Part shown: positions 56,287 through 64,000 of the stretch, piece by piece
Numbering within the stretch: position 1 is the stretch's first letter
Layout: each line of letters starts with the position of its first letter
NCBI RefSeq assembly: GCF_040545925.1
Contig: NZ_JBEPMX010000002.1
Span: forward strand, 62,001-126,000
DNA from: Alkalibacillus flavidus
GTDB lineage: Bacteria; Bacillota; Bacilli; Bacillales; Alkalibacillaceae
Direction: 5' to 3'
Length of the DNA stretch: 64,000 nucleotides
Notes under the pieces: generated by a model
What the model saw: the letters and a program-made list of their open reading frames with translations, nothing else
The model's database searches: none
What the model was told of the DNA's origin: nothing
Translations under genes and position numbers: made by a program

Positions 56287-57573
56287 TTATATGCTTAACG
56301 TCCGTTTGACTTCCGAAATAAAGTATAAAGATCCTGTAATGACAAGTACATCATTTAGTTCTAGTTGTTCACGTAGTCGATGATAGGCTATTGTCCAATC
56401 GTCTATAATGCCCACCTCGCAATTTTCATACTTTTCTTTCAGTTCATAATACTCACAACTTTTACTGAAGTCAAACGTTGTTAACGTAATATGTTCAAAA
56501 TGTTGCGACATTTTTTTGACTAATTGATCCACGGGTTTATGTTTCATAAAGGCAGCCAAAATATAAACCGATGAGGGAGAGTATCGTTGCTTAATTGTTT
56601 CAATTAACGATTCCATCGCTTCAACGTTATGAGCTCCATCAAGTATAACATCAGGTGTTTGTCGAATAGTCTCGAAACGCCCCGACCAATGTGTGTTTTT
56701 CAATCCATTTCGTATAATTTGGGGATTGGGCTTTTTAAACTCAATAGACATTAACGTCACATAAGCTTGTACAGCAAGCGCAGCATTGTTCATTTGATGG
56801 TGACCTGCCATGTTTATGGCCAAATTGCGTAATAATTGGTCATGATTATCGAAATCAAATTGTTCCCCTTCTGTAGTCGATTGAGTAGAATAAACAAAAA
56901 ATGAATCGCCTAAATGAGTCACGTTCGTATCATTCAAATGTCCTATCCGATCAATTTCACGTTTAGCCTCATCTTGCATAACACCCGATATAACAGGTGT
57001 TTGTCTTTTAATAATGCCGGCTTTTTCGTGAGCAATATCTGTTAATGTATTCCCTAAGATGTCGGTATGATCAAATCCGATTGATGTAATAACAGACAAT
57101 AATGGGTGAATGACATTTGTCGAGTCTAATCGCCCGCCTAATCCGACTTCGATAATGGCGTAATCGACTTGTTGTTCATCAAAATATAAATAAGCCATCG
57201 CCGTAATAATTTCAAATTCAGTCGGGTGTCCAACGTCGGTCTGAGCAATGTCTTCACAAATGGGCTTAACTCGTTCAACTAATGATATTAAATCATCCCC
57301 ACTTATCGGTTGGTGGTTAATGCTCATTCGTTCATTAAACTGCTCAATATAAGGTGATGTGAACGTCCCGACTTTATATCCTTCTTCTTTTAATATGTGG
57401 CTCAGAAACGATGTCGTTGACCCCTTGCCGTTTGTACCTGCAATGTGAATGGTTTTAATCTTGTGCTGCGGTTGGCCTAACTGATCTAGCAACATATTCA
57501 CTCGCGTCAATCCCGGTTTAATACCGAACGGTAACTGTTGGTGTATCCACTCAATCGCTTCTCGTTCGTTCAT
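56287..57573 (-). CDS. folC: Folylpolyglutamate synthase/dihydrofolate synthase
   Basis: 428 residues, Mur-ligase-like. Adds glutamate to folates and usually also makes dihydrofolate from dihydropteroate. P-loop IHIAGTNGKGSTTSFLS near 44-60, TSPYIEQFNERM, the VGLGGRLDSTNV block, HEKAGIIK, and DGAHNVEAM in the C-terminal domain. The start is the ATG at 57573 with AGGTGACG; a GTG at 57582 overlaps the site. Between valS and the GGDEF gene. Confidence 0.95.
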   Translation of the reverse strand: MNEREAIEWIHQQLPFGIKPGLTRVNMLLDQLGQPQHKIKTIHIAGTNGKGSTTSFLSHILKEEGYKVGTFTSPYIEQFNERMSINHQPISGDDLISLVERVKPICEDIAQTDVGHPTEFEIITAMAYLYFDEQQVDYAIIEVGLGGRLDSTNVIHPLLSVITSIGFDHTDILGNTLTDIAHEKAGIIKRQTPVISGVMQDEAKREIDRIGHLNDTNVTHLGDSFFVYSTQSTTEGEQFDFDNHDQLLRNLAINMAGHHQMNNAALAVQAYVTLMSIEFKKPNPQIIRNGLKNTHWSGRFETIRQTPDVILDGAHNVEAMESLIETIKQRYSPSSVYILAAFMKHKPVDQLVKKMSQHFEHITLTTFDFSKSCEYYELKEKYENCEVGIIDDWTIAYHRLREQLELNDVLVITGSLYFISEVKRTLSI

Positions 57574-57602
57574 ATGCGTCACCTATTTTCTTTCAATATG
57601 TA

Positions 57603-57638
57603 AAAGAAGTTGCTACTGACCGTAGTCAAGTAGCAACT
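57603..57638 (-). terminator. Rho-independent terminator after valS
   Basis: Perfect 9-bp stem AGTTGCTAC/GTAGCAACT (57609-57617 with 57630-57638), followed on the minus strand by TCTTTTACAT, 11 nt past the valS stop. Confidence 0.82.
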
Positions 57639-57648
57639 CTAAGTCATT

Positions 57649-60300
57649 TTATTGCACGCGTTTTAATTCGTCAATGCGTGCTTGAACAGCTTGTTGTTTT
57701 TCGATGTAATCTTTTTCTTTGTCACGCTCTTCTTGCACGACGGCTTCCGGTGCTTTGTTGACAAAGTTTTCGTTTGCTAATTTCTTTTGTACACGTTCTA
57801 CTTCGCTGTTCCATTTGTTCAATTCATCTTGTAAACGAGCAATTTCATCTTCTATGTTGATTAAGCCTTCTAATGGGAAGTAAAGCTCAGCACCTGTTAC
57901 CACAGCGCTTTTCGCTTGTTCTGGAACGTCTAAATCAGTCTTGATCGTTAATTCCTCAGGGTTACAAAATCTCTCGAGATAAATTCGATTGTTTTGAAGT
58001 TCTGACACGACGTCTTCAGATTGTGCCTTAATCGCAATTTTGATTTCCTTAGACATTGGGGCATCAACTTCTGCACGCACATTTCGGACTGAACGAATAA
58101 TCGATACTAAACGTTCCATCTCTTCACGCGATTGTTGATTACTATAAGCATGATCAGGTTGTGGCCATGCTTTAACAGTAATTGACTCACCTTCATGTGG
58201 GATGTGTTGCCAAATCTCTTCCGTGATAAATGGCATAAACGGATGTAGCATGCGTAAAATGTGATCAAGCGTTGTGACTAATACTGATTTAGTCGTTTTC
58301 TTAGCCGCATCATCATCTCCGTACAGTGGCAGTTTCGCCATTTCAATATACCAATCACAAAACTCATCCCAAATAAAATTGTATAAATGACGGCCCGCTT
58401 CACCAAAATCATATCGATCGATGTTATGGGTGACTTGTTCAATCGTTTCGTTTAAACGCGTTAAGATCCATTCATCCGCAACCGATTTTTCACCTGATAA
58501 ATCAATATCATCATAACTAAAATCATCTAAATTCATAATAACGAAACGTGACGCGTTCCAAATCTTATTAGCAAAATTCCAAGTAGACTCGACTTTCTCC
58601 CAATGGAAACGTAAATCTTGTCCAGGAGATGAGCCTGTTGCAAGGAAATAACGCAAGGAATCAGCACCATATTGGTCAATGACATCCATCGGGTCAACGC
58701 CGTTACCGAGTGATTTACTCATCTTACGTCCTTCCGCATCACGAACGAGTCCGTGGATTAACACGTCTTTAAACGGACGGCGGTCCATAAAGTGTTTTGT
58801 TTGGAAAATCATACGCGATACCCAGAAGAAAATAATATCATAACCTGTTACGAGAACATCTGTCGGGAAATAACGGTTTAAATCATAACTGTCTTCATCT
58901 GGCCAACCCATAGTAGAAAACGGCCATAAAGCAGATGAGAACCATGTATCTAACACATCATCATCTTGCACCCAGTTCTCTATATCAGTTGGTTCCTCGC
59001 GACCAACATAAAGTTCGCCTGTTTCTTTATGATACCAAGCTGGAATGCGGTGTCCCCACCACAATTGACGTGAAATACACCAATCACGAATATTTTCCAT
59101 CCAATGTAAATACGTCTTTTCAAAACGATCTGGCACGAAATCGACTTTATCATCTGTCTCTTGTAAGCCAATCGCTTGATCAGCTAACGGTTGCATATTA
59201 ACGAACCATTGAGTTGATAAATACGGCTCTACGACTGCGTCGCTACGTTCAGAATGACCCACTTGATGAGTATGTTCTTCAATTTGGAACAGCACGCCTT
59301 CTTCTTGTAAATCTTGCACGATTTGTTTTCGGCAGTCAAAACGATCCATGCCATTATATTTGCCAGCATTTTCGTTCATCGTACCATCTTCATTCATGAC
59401 GAGAACTCGTTCAAGATTATGACGTTCACCGATCTCAAAGTCATTCGGATCGTGAGCTGGTGTAATTTTCACCGCACCTGAACCAAATTCCATATCGACA
59501 TAATCATCGGCGACAATCTCGATCTCACGTCCAACAATTGGTAATATAACTGTCTTGCCAATTAAATGTTGGTAACGTTCATCATCTGGATGCACAGCGA
59601 CACATGTGTCACCTAGCATCGTTTCTGGTCGTGTTGTTGCGACTTCAATATGACCCGATCCATCTTTTAATGGATATTTCATGTGATAAAATGCGCCTTG
59701 AACTTCTTTATAAATGACTTCGATATCTGATAACGCTGTTTGTGTACTTGGATCCCAATTAATAATATACTGGCCGCGATAAATAAGTCCTTGTTCGTAT
59801 AATGATACAAATACTTCACGAACCGCATTGGATAAACCATCGTCTAACGTAAATCGCTCACGCGAATAATCGACACCTAATCCTATTTTTTCCCACTGTG
59901 ACCGAATGAAAGACGCATACTCTTCCTTCCAATCCCATGACTGTTGTAAAAAGCCTTCACGACCTAAATCGTGACGTGTTTTTCCTTCTTCTTTTAATTT
60001 TCCTTCTACTTTGGCTTGCGTCGCAATACCAGCATGGTCCATCCCTGGTAACCACAACACGTCATACCCTTGCATTCGTTTATAACGCGTTATAATATCT
60101 TGAAGAGTCGTATCCCAGGCATGTCCTAAATGCAGACGACCCGTCACGTTCGGCGGTGGGATGACCACTGTGAAGGGGTCTTTGGATTCGTCATTTTTCG
60201 CTTCGAAGAACTTCCCATCAACCCAAAATTGATAGCGGTCTTTTTCAACTTCAGTTGGATTATACTTCGGGGCCATGGATTGGCTCTGTTTTTCACTCAT
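57649..60300 (-). CDS. valS: Valine--tRNA ligase
   Basis: 883 residues. Class I synthetase: [15 protein letters not shown] with the HLGH signature near 54-57, editing domain (about 195-345, [17 protein letters not shown]), KMSKS loop [15 protein letters not shown] near 520-534, anticodon-binding helices, and the C-terminal tRNA-binding coiled coil (about 815-880, [16 protein letters not shown]). ATG at 60300 with AGGAGG. Expressed from a T-box leader with a valine specifier. Confidence 0.98.
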   Translation of the reverse strand: MSEKQSQSMAPKYNPTEVEKDRYQFWVDGKFFEAKNDESKDPFTVVIPPPNVTGRLHLGHAWDTTLQDIITRYKRMQGYDVLWLPGMDHAGIATQAKVEGKLKEEGKTRHDLGREGFLQQSWDWKEEYASFIRSQWEKIGLGVDYSRERFTLDDGLSNAVREVFVSLYEQGLIYRGQYIINWDPSTQTALSDIEVIYKEVQGAFYHMKYPLKDGSGHIEVATTRPETMLGDTCVAVHPDDERYQHLIGKTVILPIVGREIEIVADDYVDMEFGSGAVKITPAHDPNDFEIGERHNLERVLVMNEDGTMNENAGKYNGMDRFDCRKQIVQDLQEEGVLFQIEEHTHQVGHSERSDAVVEPYLSTQWFVNMQPLADQAIGLQETDDKVDFVPDRFEKTYLHWMENIRDWCISRQLWWGHRIPAWYHKETGELYVGREEPTDIENWVQDDDVLDTWFSSALWPFSTMGWPDEDSYDLNRYFPTDVLVTGYDIIFFWVSRMIFQTKHFMDRRPFKDVLIHGLVRDAEGRKMSKSLGNGVDPMDVIDQYGADSLRYFLATGSSPGQDLRFHWEKVESTWNFANKIWNASRFVIMNLDDFSYDDIDLSGEKSVADEWILTRLNETIEQVTHNIDRYDFGEAGRHLYNFIWDEFCDWYIEMAKLPLYGDDDAAKKTTKSVLVTTLDHILRMLHPFMPFITEEIWQHIPHEGESITVKAWPQPDHAYSNQQSREEMERLVSIIRSVRNVRAEVDAPMSKEIKIAIKAQSEDVVSELQNNRIYLERFCNPEELTIKTDLDVPEQAKSAVVTGAELYFPLEGLINIEDEIARLQDELNKWNSEVERVQKKLANENFVNKAPEAVVQEERDKEKDYIEKQQAVQARIDELKRVQ

Positions 60301-60327
60301 ACTAACGCCTCCTATAAATTTTTCGTC

Positions 60328-60598
60328 ATTAAAAAAAGCTTTCCATCCTTAAAAAAGGACGAAAAGCTTTGAGAACACTTTCGCGGTACCACCTTCGTTT
60401 ATGAGTATGACCTCATACACTCCACTTAGGTAACGGTTTTCCCGGTTTCTTCTACTAGTATTTCAAAGAAACAGCTATTTTCAGAGCGACTTCCAGACAG
60501 CAGAGCCGAGGAAACTTCCAGCCAAGGTTTCCTTCTCTAGACGGGTACCAACCTGTACTCCTCTCTTACTAGCTTATTGACTTTATGACATTTGTATT
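60328..60598 (-). promoter_or_regulatory. T-box leader of valS (Val specifier GUC)
   Basis: Conserved T-box AAGGTGGTACCGCGAAAG at about 60379-60396. The terminator (60335-60350 with 60355-60370, 16-bp stem with two G-U pairs) ends in TTTTTTTAATG on the minus strand. Specifier context TGGAA-GTC-GCTCTG gives a valine codon GTC at 60488-60490. Same architecture as the alaS and hisS leaders. Confidence 0.94.
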
Positions 60599-60599
60599 T

Positions 60600-60629
60600 A
60601 TTGTATCCAATTTTATCATCATAAGTCAA
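60600..60629 (-). promoter_or_regulatory. Sigma-A promoter of the valS leader
   Basis: TTGACT (60624-60629), 18-nt spacer, TACAAT (60600-60605), immediately upstream of the T-box leader. Confidence 0.75.
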
Positions 60630-60639
60630 TCATCTTTCG

Positions 60640-60668
60640 CACGAATTTCATATCGTGTTCATAAGTTA
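60640..60668 (+). promoter_or_regulatory. Candidate sigma-K promoter for the small membrane protein
   Basis: AC (60641-60642), 17-nt spacer, CATAAGTTA (60660-60668), fitting the AC...CATANNNTA pattern of sigma-K sites. It lies 20 nt before the start codon and partly overlaps the divergent valS promoter, so both cannot be bound at once. Confidence 0.45.
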
Positions 60669-60688
60669 TCGCAGGAGGCGAATGTAAT

Positions 60689-60877
60689 ATGGGAAAACAT
60701 TATCGTTACCGGTTACCACCATGGATGCGAAAATGTATTATGACAATCGAACGGTGTATTGTCCCAATTATGATATTTCAACTCATCAGGACCTTATTAT
60801 TTCCGACAACACTGGATGTTTTTTTAGCTGGAGCCATTGTTGGTATTTTCATTGGTTTTTACATGGAATGGTTTTAA
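60689..60877 (+). CDS. Small membrane protein of unknown function
   Basis: 62 residues. A basic start (MGKHYRYRLPPWMRKC) is followed by two hydrophobic stretches (about 22-38 and 44-60) and the end FIGFYMEWF. AGGAGG lies 10 nt before the ATG, so it is very likely translated. I do not recognise the family. It diverges from valS, converges on spoVID (stop codons overlap by 4 bp), and has a sigma-K-like promoter, which suggests a late mother-cell role. That inference rests on one short motif. Confidence 0.7.
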   Translation: MGKHYRYRLPPWMRKCIMTIERCIVPIMIFQLIRTLLFPTTLDVFLAGAIVGIFIGFYMEWF

Positions 60878-61857
60878 TCAGTTGAGTACGATTTAGCTGG
60901 AACGAGCAACACATCTCCTTCTTGTAATTGAGATGATGATTCCAAGTTGTTTAATCGTTCGAGTTGATGCGTTGTTAAATGGTAGGCATCTGCAATCGTT
61001 TCTAATGTTTCATTCGCTTGGACAAAACGAACTCGCATTTGAACTTGCGTTTCGTCTTGTTCTTCACGAAAAAACTTCGACAAATAATTCAAACCTTTTT
61101 TCACTGTCGATGCATCTTCTTCCTCCACCTCATCACTACTGTCTTCTATAGAATCATCGGAAGTATCATAATCTTCACTTGGTTCGTCATCCGTACCATG
61201 AGTATTACTTACTGATTGACTAGGCTCGTTTGACTCAGTTTGGAAAAAGTCTTGAAACGATGTCGATTTTTCTTTCGGCCAAATATCACGACCCGGTTGA
61301 GATGGTTCTGTATTGGTAACGCTTTGTGAGTCATCGTCATGTTGGACTTCATCCTCAATAGCTGGAAATTGCTTTAATTCAAAATCATTTGTATTACTAT
61401 CATCTGTTATATCGTCTTGTTCGACATCAATCATCACAGCACCATCTAACCGAATCGTGGTATACACTTTTAACGTTCTCGGTTCTGGTAACTCATAATC
61501 GAAATAATCGACTGCAACCTGAACATCTTCTTCAAGCTTCACACGCTCGTAAGGAATGGAGATATCAACAGGAATAGGATATTGAAACTCCATGAAACCA
61601 TTATCAAGTGCTCGCACTTGCTGGACGGTGTGCTGATCTTGATCAACGAACACGGTTTCTTCTTGCGTCGTTTGACGAGCTAAATAATCACCATGTACAA
61701 CCAATACACCTCTTACCTGTACAGTGGATTGATGGTGATGCACTTGAACATCAGGATCAATCGCAATACTATACAAATCCTCAATTTCTTCACCATGACG
61801 AAACGTAATATGTTCCTGAACATCAAACTGATACGGCATGTTTTCACGATAACTCAT
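60874..61857 (-). CDS. spoVID: Stage VI sporulation protein D (coat encasement), LysM C-terminus
   Basis: 327 residues. N-terminal SpoVID domain (1-155, beta-rich: FDVQEHITFRHGEEIEDLYSI split, VQVRGVLVVHGDYLA), a long acidic, Ser-rich unstructured middle (about 160-270) and a C-terminal LysM domain (about 280-322: FVQANETLETIADAYHLTTHQ, LQEGDVLLVP). SpoVID is the mother-cell hub that drives coat encasement and binds SafA. B. subtilis SpoVID has 575 residues; the middle is shorter here. ATG at 61857 with AGAGGGGG. The usual neighbour ysxE is missing. Same position before hemL as in B. subtilis. Confidence 0.9.
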   Translation of the reverse strand: MSYRENMPYQFDVQEHITFRHGEEIEDLYSIAIDPDVQVHHHQSTVQVRGVLVVHGDYLARQTTQEETVFVDQDQHTVQQVRALDNGFMEFQYPIPVDISIPYERVKLEEDVQVAVDYFDYELPEPRTLKVYTTIRLDGAVMIDVEQDDITDDSNTNDFELKQFPAIEDEVQHDDDSQSVTNTEPSQPGRDIWPKEKSTSFQDFFQTESNEPSQSVSNTHGTDDEPSEDYDTSDDSIEDSSDEVEEEDASTVKKGLNYLSKFFREEQDETQVQMRVRFVQANETLETIADAYHLTTHQLERLNNLESSSQLQEGDVLLVPAKSYSTD

Positions 61858-62091
61858 TGGTTTCCCCCTCTACATATTCATCCAATACTTATGTTTATTA
61901 TGAGGAGAAACAAACTATGCTTGATTAACGGTATAAATCCGATTCAATGATTAAGATGAAGCCCCATTCCTTCTATTATCAATGAACGATTACATCATAC
62001 TAATTTTTCGGACTAAGAAGTTTTATATATAGGAGCGTCACTTTTGTTGGTGACTATTTTATAGCATCTAATAAAATGGATTAAACCTAGA

Positions 62092-62409
62092 TTATGCAAA
62101 ACAAACTGTCACACTTCCATCTTGTTCCGCAGATGATAAACAATCATGTAAAAATTGGTTAATTTGCTCATAATCCATATCGAGTGATTGTTTGGAGAGA
62201 TGTCCATAATGTTGGCTGTATTGATCGAGGGCTTGTTTGATTTGCTCTTTGGAGAATGTTTTTTGCACGCCTATTCCACTGACACCGCCATCACATTCCT
62301 CAGAATCTAATAATTGATAGAGGTTATGTGCAACGTCATTAAACATGTGAAATCGCGCATACGCAACTTGTTGATGATTTTGATTAACGCCATAAATATC
62401 ATGACCCAT
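62092..62409 (-). CDS. Unrecognised small soluble protein
   Basis: 105 residues if started at the ATG at 62409 (MGHDIYGVNQN), which has AAAGGGG about 12 nt upstream. No signal or membrane segment. Recognisable blocks are AYARFHMFNDVAHNLYQLLD, CDGGVSGIGVQKTFSKEQI and the end GSVTVCFA; Cys residues occur in the second and third blocks. I do not know the family. The frame stays open to 62583, but that part has no ribosome site and crosses the hemL terminator. A sigma-A promoter at 62528-62556 would give a leader of about 110 nt. It replaces ysxE between spoVID and hemL. Confidence 0.6.
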   Translation of the reverse strand: MGHDIYGVNQNHQQVAYARFHMFNDVAHNLYQLLDSEECDGGVSGIGVQKTFSKEQIKQALDQYSQHYGHLSKQSLDMDYEQINQFLHDCLSSAEQDGSVTVCFA

Positions 62410-62527
62410 TAGAATCGAAAATCCCCTTTCAAATTGTCTGTAGTATTCAATTGGTTTTGAGTTAATAAAATGGAAAACTGTCACGTTCATCGAGGAAATG
62501 ATGAAGGAATAGAGAGGCCTCAACGAT

Positions 62528-62556
62528 ATTATATACCGAACGATTGTTCCAATCAA
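62528..62556 (-). promoter_or_regulatory. Sigma-A promoter for the small protein at 62092-62409
   Basis: TTGATT (62551-62556), 17-nt spacer, perfect TATAAT (62528-62533), just downstream of the hemL terminator. Predicted transcript start near 62521. Confidence 0.7.
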
Positions 62557-62581
62557 CGCAAAGCGTACGACATTATTCGAC

Positions 62582-62614
62582 AAAAAAACACGCCAAAGCG
62601 ACAGCTTTAGCGTG
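62582..62614 (-). terminator. Rho-independent terminator after hemL
   Basis: 11-bp stem CACGC(T)AAAGC (62589-62599 with 62604-62614, one mismatch), GACA-type tetraloop, followed on the minus strand by TTTTTTTG, 8 nt past the hemL stop. Confidence 0.92.
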
Positions 62615-62622
62615 GAACAAAT

Positions 62623-63906
62623 TTAATTATTATAATGTTTAAAGGCATGTTGAATGGCTTTAATAGTGCGATCAATATCCTCATCTGAGTGAACAGTTGA
62701 TAAGAACATACCTTCAAATTGAGAAGGTGGTAAGAATATGCCTTGCTCAATCATATAACGGTAATATTCTGCAAACCATTCTAAATCAGATGTCTTAGCT
62801 GAATCGAAGTCAACGACATCTTCGTTAGTGAAAAAGAAGCCTAACATCGAACCAGCACGATTGACGCAAAGCGGTACACCGTTTTCTTTAGCCGCATCTT
62901 CAATGCCAGCAATTAATCGATCCGCTTTCTTATTCATCTCATCATAAGATTCAGGCGTTAATTCACTTAACGTTGCATAGCCAGCTGCCATCGCTAATGG
63001 GTTACCTGATAACGTACCAGCTTGATAAATATCACCCGCCGGCGCGATCATTTCCATAATATCACGACGACCACCATAAGCACCAACTGGTAATCCACCA
63101 CCGATTACTTTTGCAAGACACGTTAAATCAGGCGTCACATTAAAATGACCTTGTGCACAGTTGTAACCAACGCGAAAACCTGTCATGACTTCATCAAAAA
63201 TCAGTAGTGAACCGTAATCGTTCGTCATATCGCGTAAATACTGTAAGAAGTTATTAACTGGTGGCACGACACCCATATTACCGGATACAGGCTCAACAAT
63301 CACGGCTGCGATATCATCACCATAATGTTCAAATGCATACTTTACACTTTCTTGATCATTGTATGGAACTGTGATCGTGTTTTTCGCGATCGATTCTGGA
63401 ACACCAGGACTATCAGGTAATCCTAACGTGGCAACACCCGAGCCAGCTTTAATCAAGAGTGAATCAGCGTGGCCGTGGTAATTACCTTCGAACTTCAAAA
63501 TTTTGCTTCGTTTTGTAAACCCACGCGCTAAACGCAAGGCACTCATGGTTGCTTCCGTACCAGAATTCACAAAGCGTACCATTTCGATCGATGGAACGCG
63601 ATCAATTAACAGTTTAGCTAATTTATTCTCATACTCTACGTTCGTACCAAAGCTCGTCCCTTTTTTCATCACATGCTGTAATGTTTCCATCACTTGTTCA
63701 TGAGCATGCCCAACAATTAATGGACCCCAACTCAAGACATAATCAATGTACTCATTTCCTTCAATGTCAGTAATCTTTGACCCTTTACCTTCTTCCATAT
63801 AAATTGGATCAACATTCACTGAATTAAACGCGCGAACTGGTGAGTTAACGCCACCAGGCATTAGTTCGACTGCTTCATCAAATAATTGTTTTGATCGATT
63901 TGTCAT
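62623..63906 (-). CDS. hemL: Glutamate-1-semialdehyde 2,1-aminomutase
   Basis: 427 residues, PLP/PMP-dependent. Converts glutamate-1-semialdehyde to 5-aminolevulinate in C5 tetrapyrrole synthesis. Seen: [45 protein letters not shown], the PLP lysine in [18 protein letters not shown] near 265 and [16 protein letters not shown] at 63906 with AGGAGGG. It starts 14 nt after hemB ends, so it is the distal gene of the hem operon, as in B. subtilis. Confidence 0.97.
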   Translation of the reverse strand: MTNRSKQLFDEAVELMPGGVNSPVRAFNSVNVDPIYMEEGKGSKITDIEGNEYIDYVLSWGPLIVGHAHEQVMETLQHVMKKGTSFGTNVEYENKLAKLLIDRVPSIEMVRFVNSGTEATMSALRLARGFTKRSKILKFEGNYHGHADSLLIKAGSGVATLGLPDSPGVPESIAKNTITVPYNDQESVKYAFEHYGDDIAAVIVEPVSGNMGVVPPVNNFLQYLRDMTNDYGSLLIFDEVMTGFRVGYNCAQGHFNVTPDLTCLAKVIGGGLPVGAYGGRRDIMEMIAPAGDIYQAGTLSGNPLAMAAGYATLSELTPESYDEMNKKADRLIAGIEDAAKENGVPLCVNRAGSMLGFFFTNEDVVDFDSAKTSDLEWFAEYYRYMIEQGIFLPPSQFEGMFLSTVHSDEDIDRTIKAIQHAFKHYNN

Positions 63907-63920
63907 TGTGAACCCTCCTA

Positions 63921-64000
63921 CTATTCATTCAACCATCTAGCGATATCTTTTGCAAAGTACGTCATAATAAGATCCGCACCCGCACGTTTCATTGAGGTGA
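63921..64000 (-). CDS. hemB: Delta-aminolevulinic acid dehydratase, C-terminal end (cut by window edge)
   Basis: The last 25 codons (ending [20 protein letters not shown] then LNE and a TAG stop) match the conserved HemB C-terminus. The enzyme condenses two 5-aminolevulinate molecules to porphobilinogen, the step after HemL. The rest lies outside the window to the right. Confidence 0.85.
   Translation of the reverse strand, partial: TSMKRAGADLIMTYFAKDIARWLNE

Noticed and set aside
62410..62583. N-terminal extension of the small protein ending at 62092
   Set aside because: The extension would start inside the hemL terminator and upstream of the likely promoter, with no ribosome site.

Overview
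The window is a core-chromosome segment of an endospore-forming Firmicute of the family Bacillaceae. Three things point there. The gene order closely follows the yrr-yrv-yrb-ysx region of Bacillus subtilis. Many genes are sporulation genes (sigK, rsfA-like, spoVB, coxA-like, safA-like, spo0B, spoIVFA/FB, spoIIB-like, spoVID). Start sites carry strong AGGAGG-type ribosome binding sites with frequent TTG/GTG starts. Base composition is low-to-moderate GC. Several secreted or linker segments are very rich in Asp/Glu (yrrS, yrzB, spoVID), which suggests a halophilic or alkaliphilic genus, but the sequence does not identify the species.

Layout. Almost all genes lie on the minus strand, so they read from right to left. 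1-6.2 kb: the 3' end of sigK (plus strand) converges on mtnN, yrrS, greA, udk, trmR, mltG, yrzB, ruvX and ireB. 6.2-9.5 kb: alaS, with a T-box leader into which a repeat element of about 320 bp appears to have inserted. 9.5-17 kb: a tiny basic ORF, recD2, a TPR protein, mnmA, iscS, cymR and rarA. 17-24 kb: an rsfA-like regulator (plus strand), a 6S RNA, aspS-hisS with a T-box, dtd and relA. 24-38.8 kb: apt, recJ, a LapA-type protein, secDF, comN, then spoVB (plus), a DUF421 protein, an ArsB/NhaD-type permease, yrzE-like (plus), yajC, tgt, queA, a DUF2905 protein, ruvB and ruvA. 38.9-45.5 kb: yebC, an SDR enzyme, a coxA-like lipoprotein, nadE, a compact safA-like gene, obgE, spo0B, rpmA, prp and rplU with its leader. 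45.5-57.6 kb: rng, spoIVFB/FA, minDC, mreBCD, radC, spoIIB-like, a membrane GGDEF protein and folC. 57.6-64 kb: valS with a T-box, a small plus-strand membrane protein, spoVID, an unrecognised small protein, hemL and the 3' end of hemB.

Functionally the window combines tRNA charging and modification (four synthetases, three T-boxes, mnmA, trmR, tgt, queA, dtd), sulfur handling (iscS, cymR, mnmA), DNA repair (recD2, rarA, recJ, ruvAB, ruvX, radC), cell shape and division (mreBCD, minCD, mltG), secretion (secDF, yajC) and sporulation. SpoIVFB encoded here is the family protease that activates pro-sigma-K, whose gene starts the window. SafA- and SpoVID-type LysM proteins are both present.

The differences from the B. 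subtilis arrangement are the informative part: no yrrN/yrrO next to trmR, no bofC next to ruvA, nadE where nadABC would be, no maf or comC near spoIIB, no ysxE, and an added RNase G gene. No CRISPR array, prophage, complete insertion sequence or tRNA gene was seen. I found no clear new multi-gene system. The most unusual signals are the element inside the alaS leader, the ambiguous Asp/His specifier of the hisS-aspS T-box, and two orphan small genes near the right end that have recognisable promoters.
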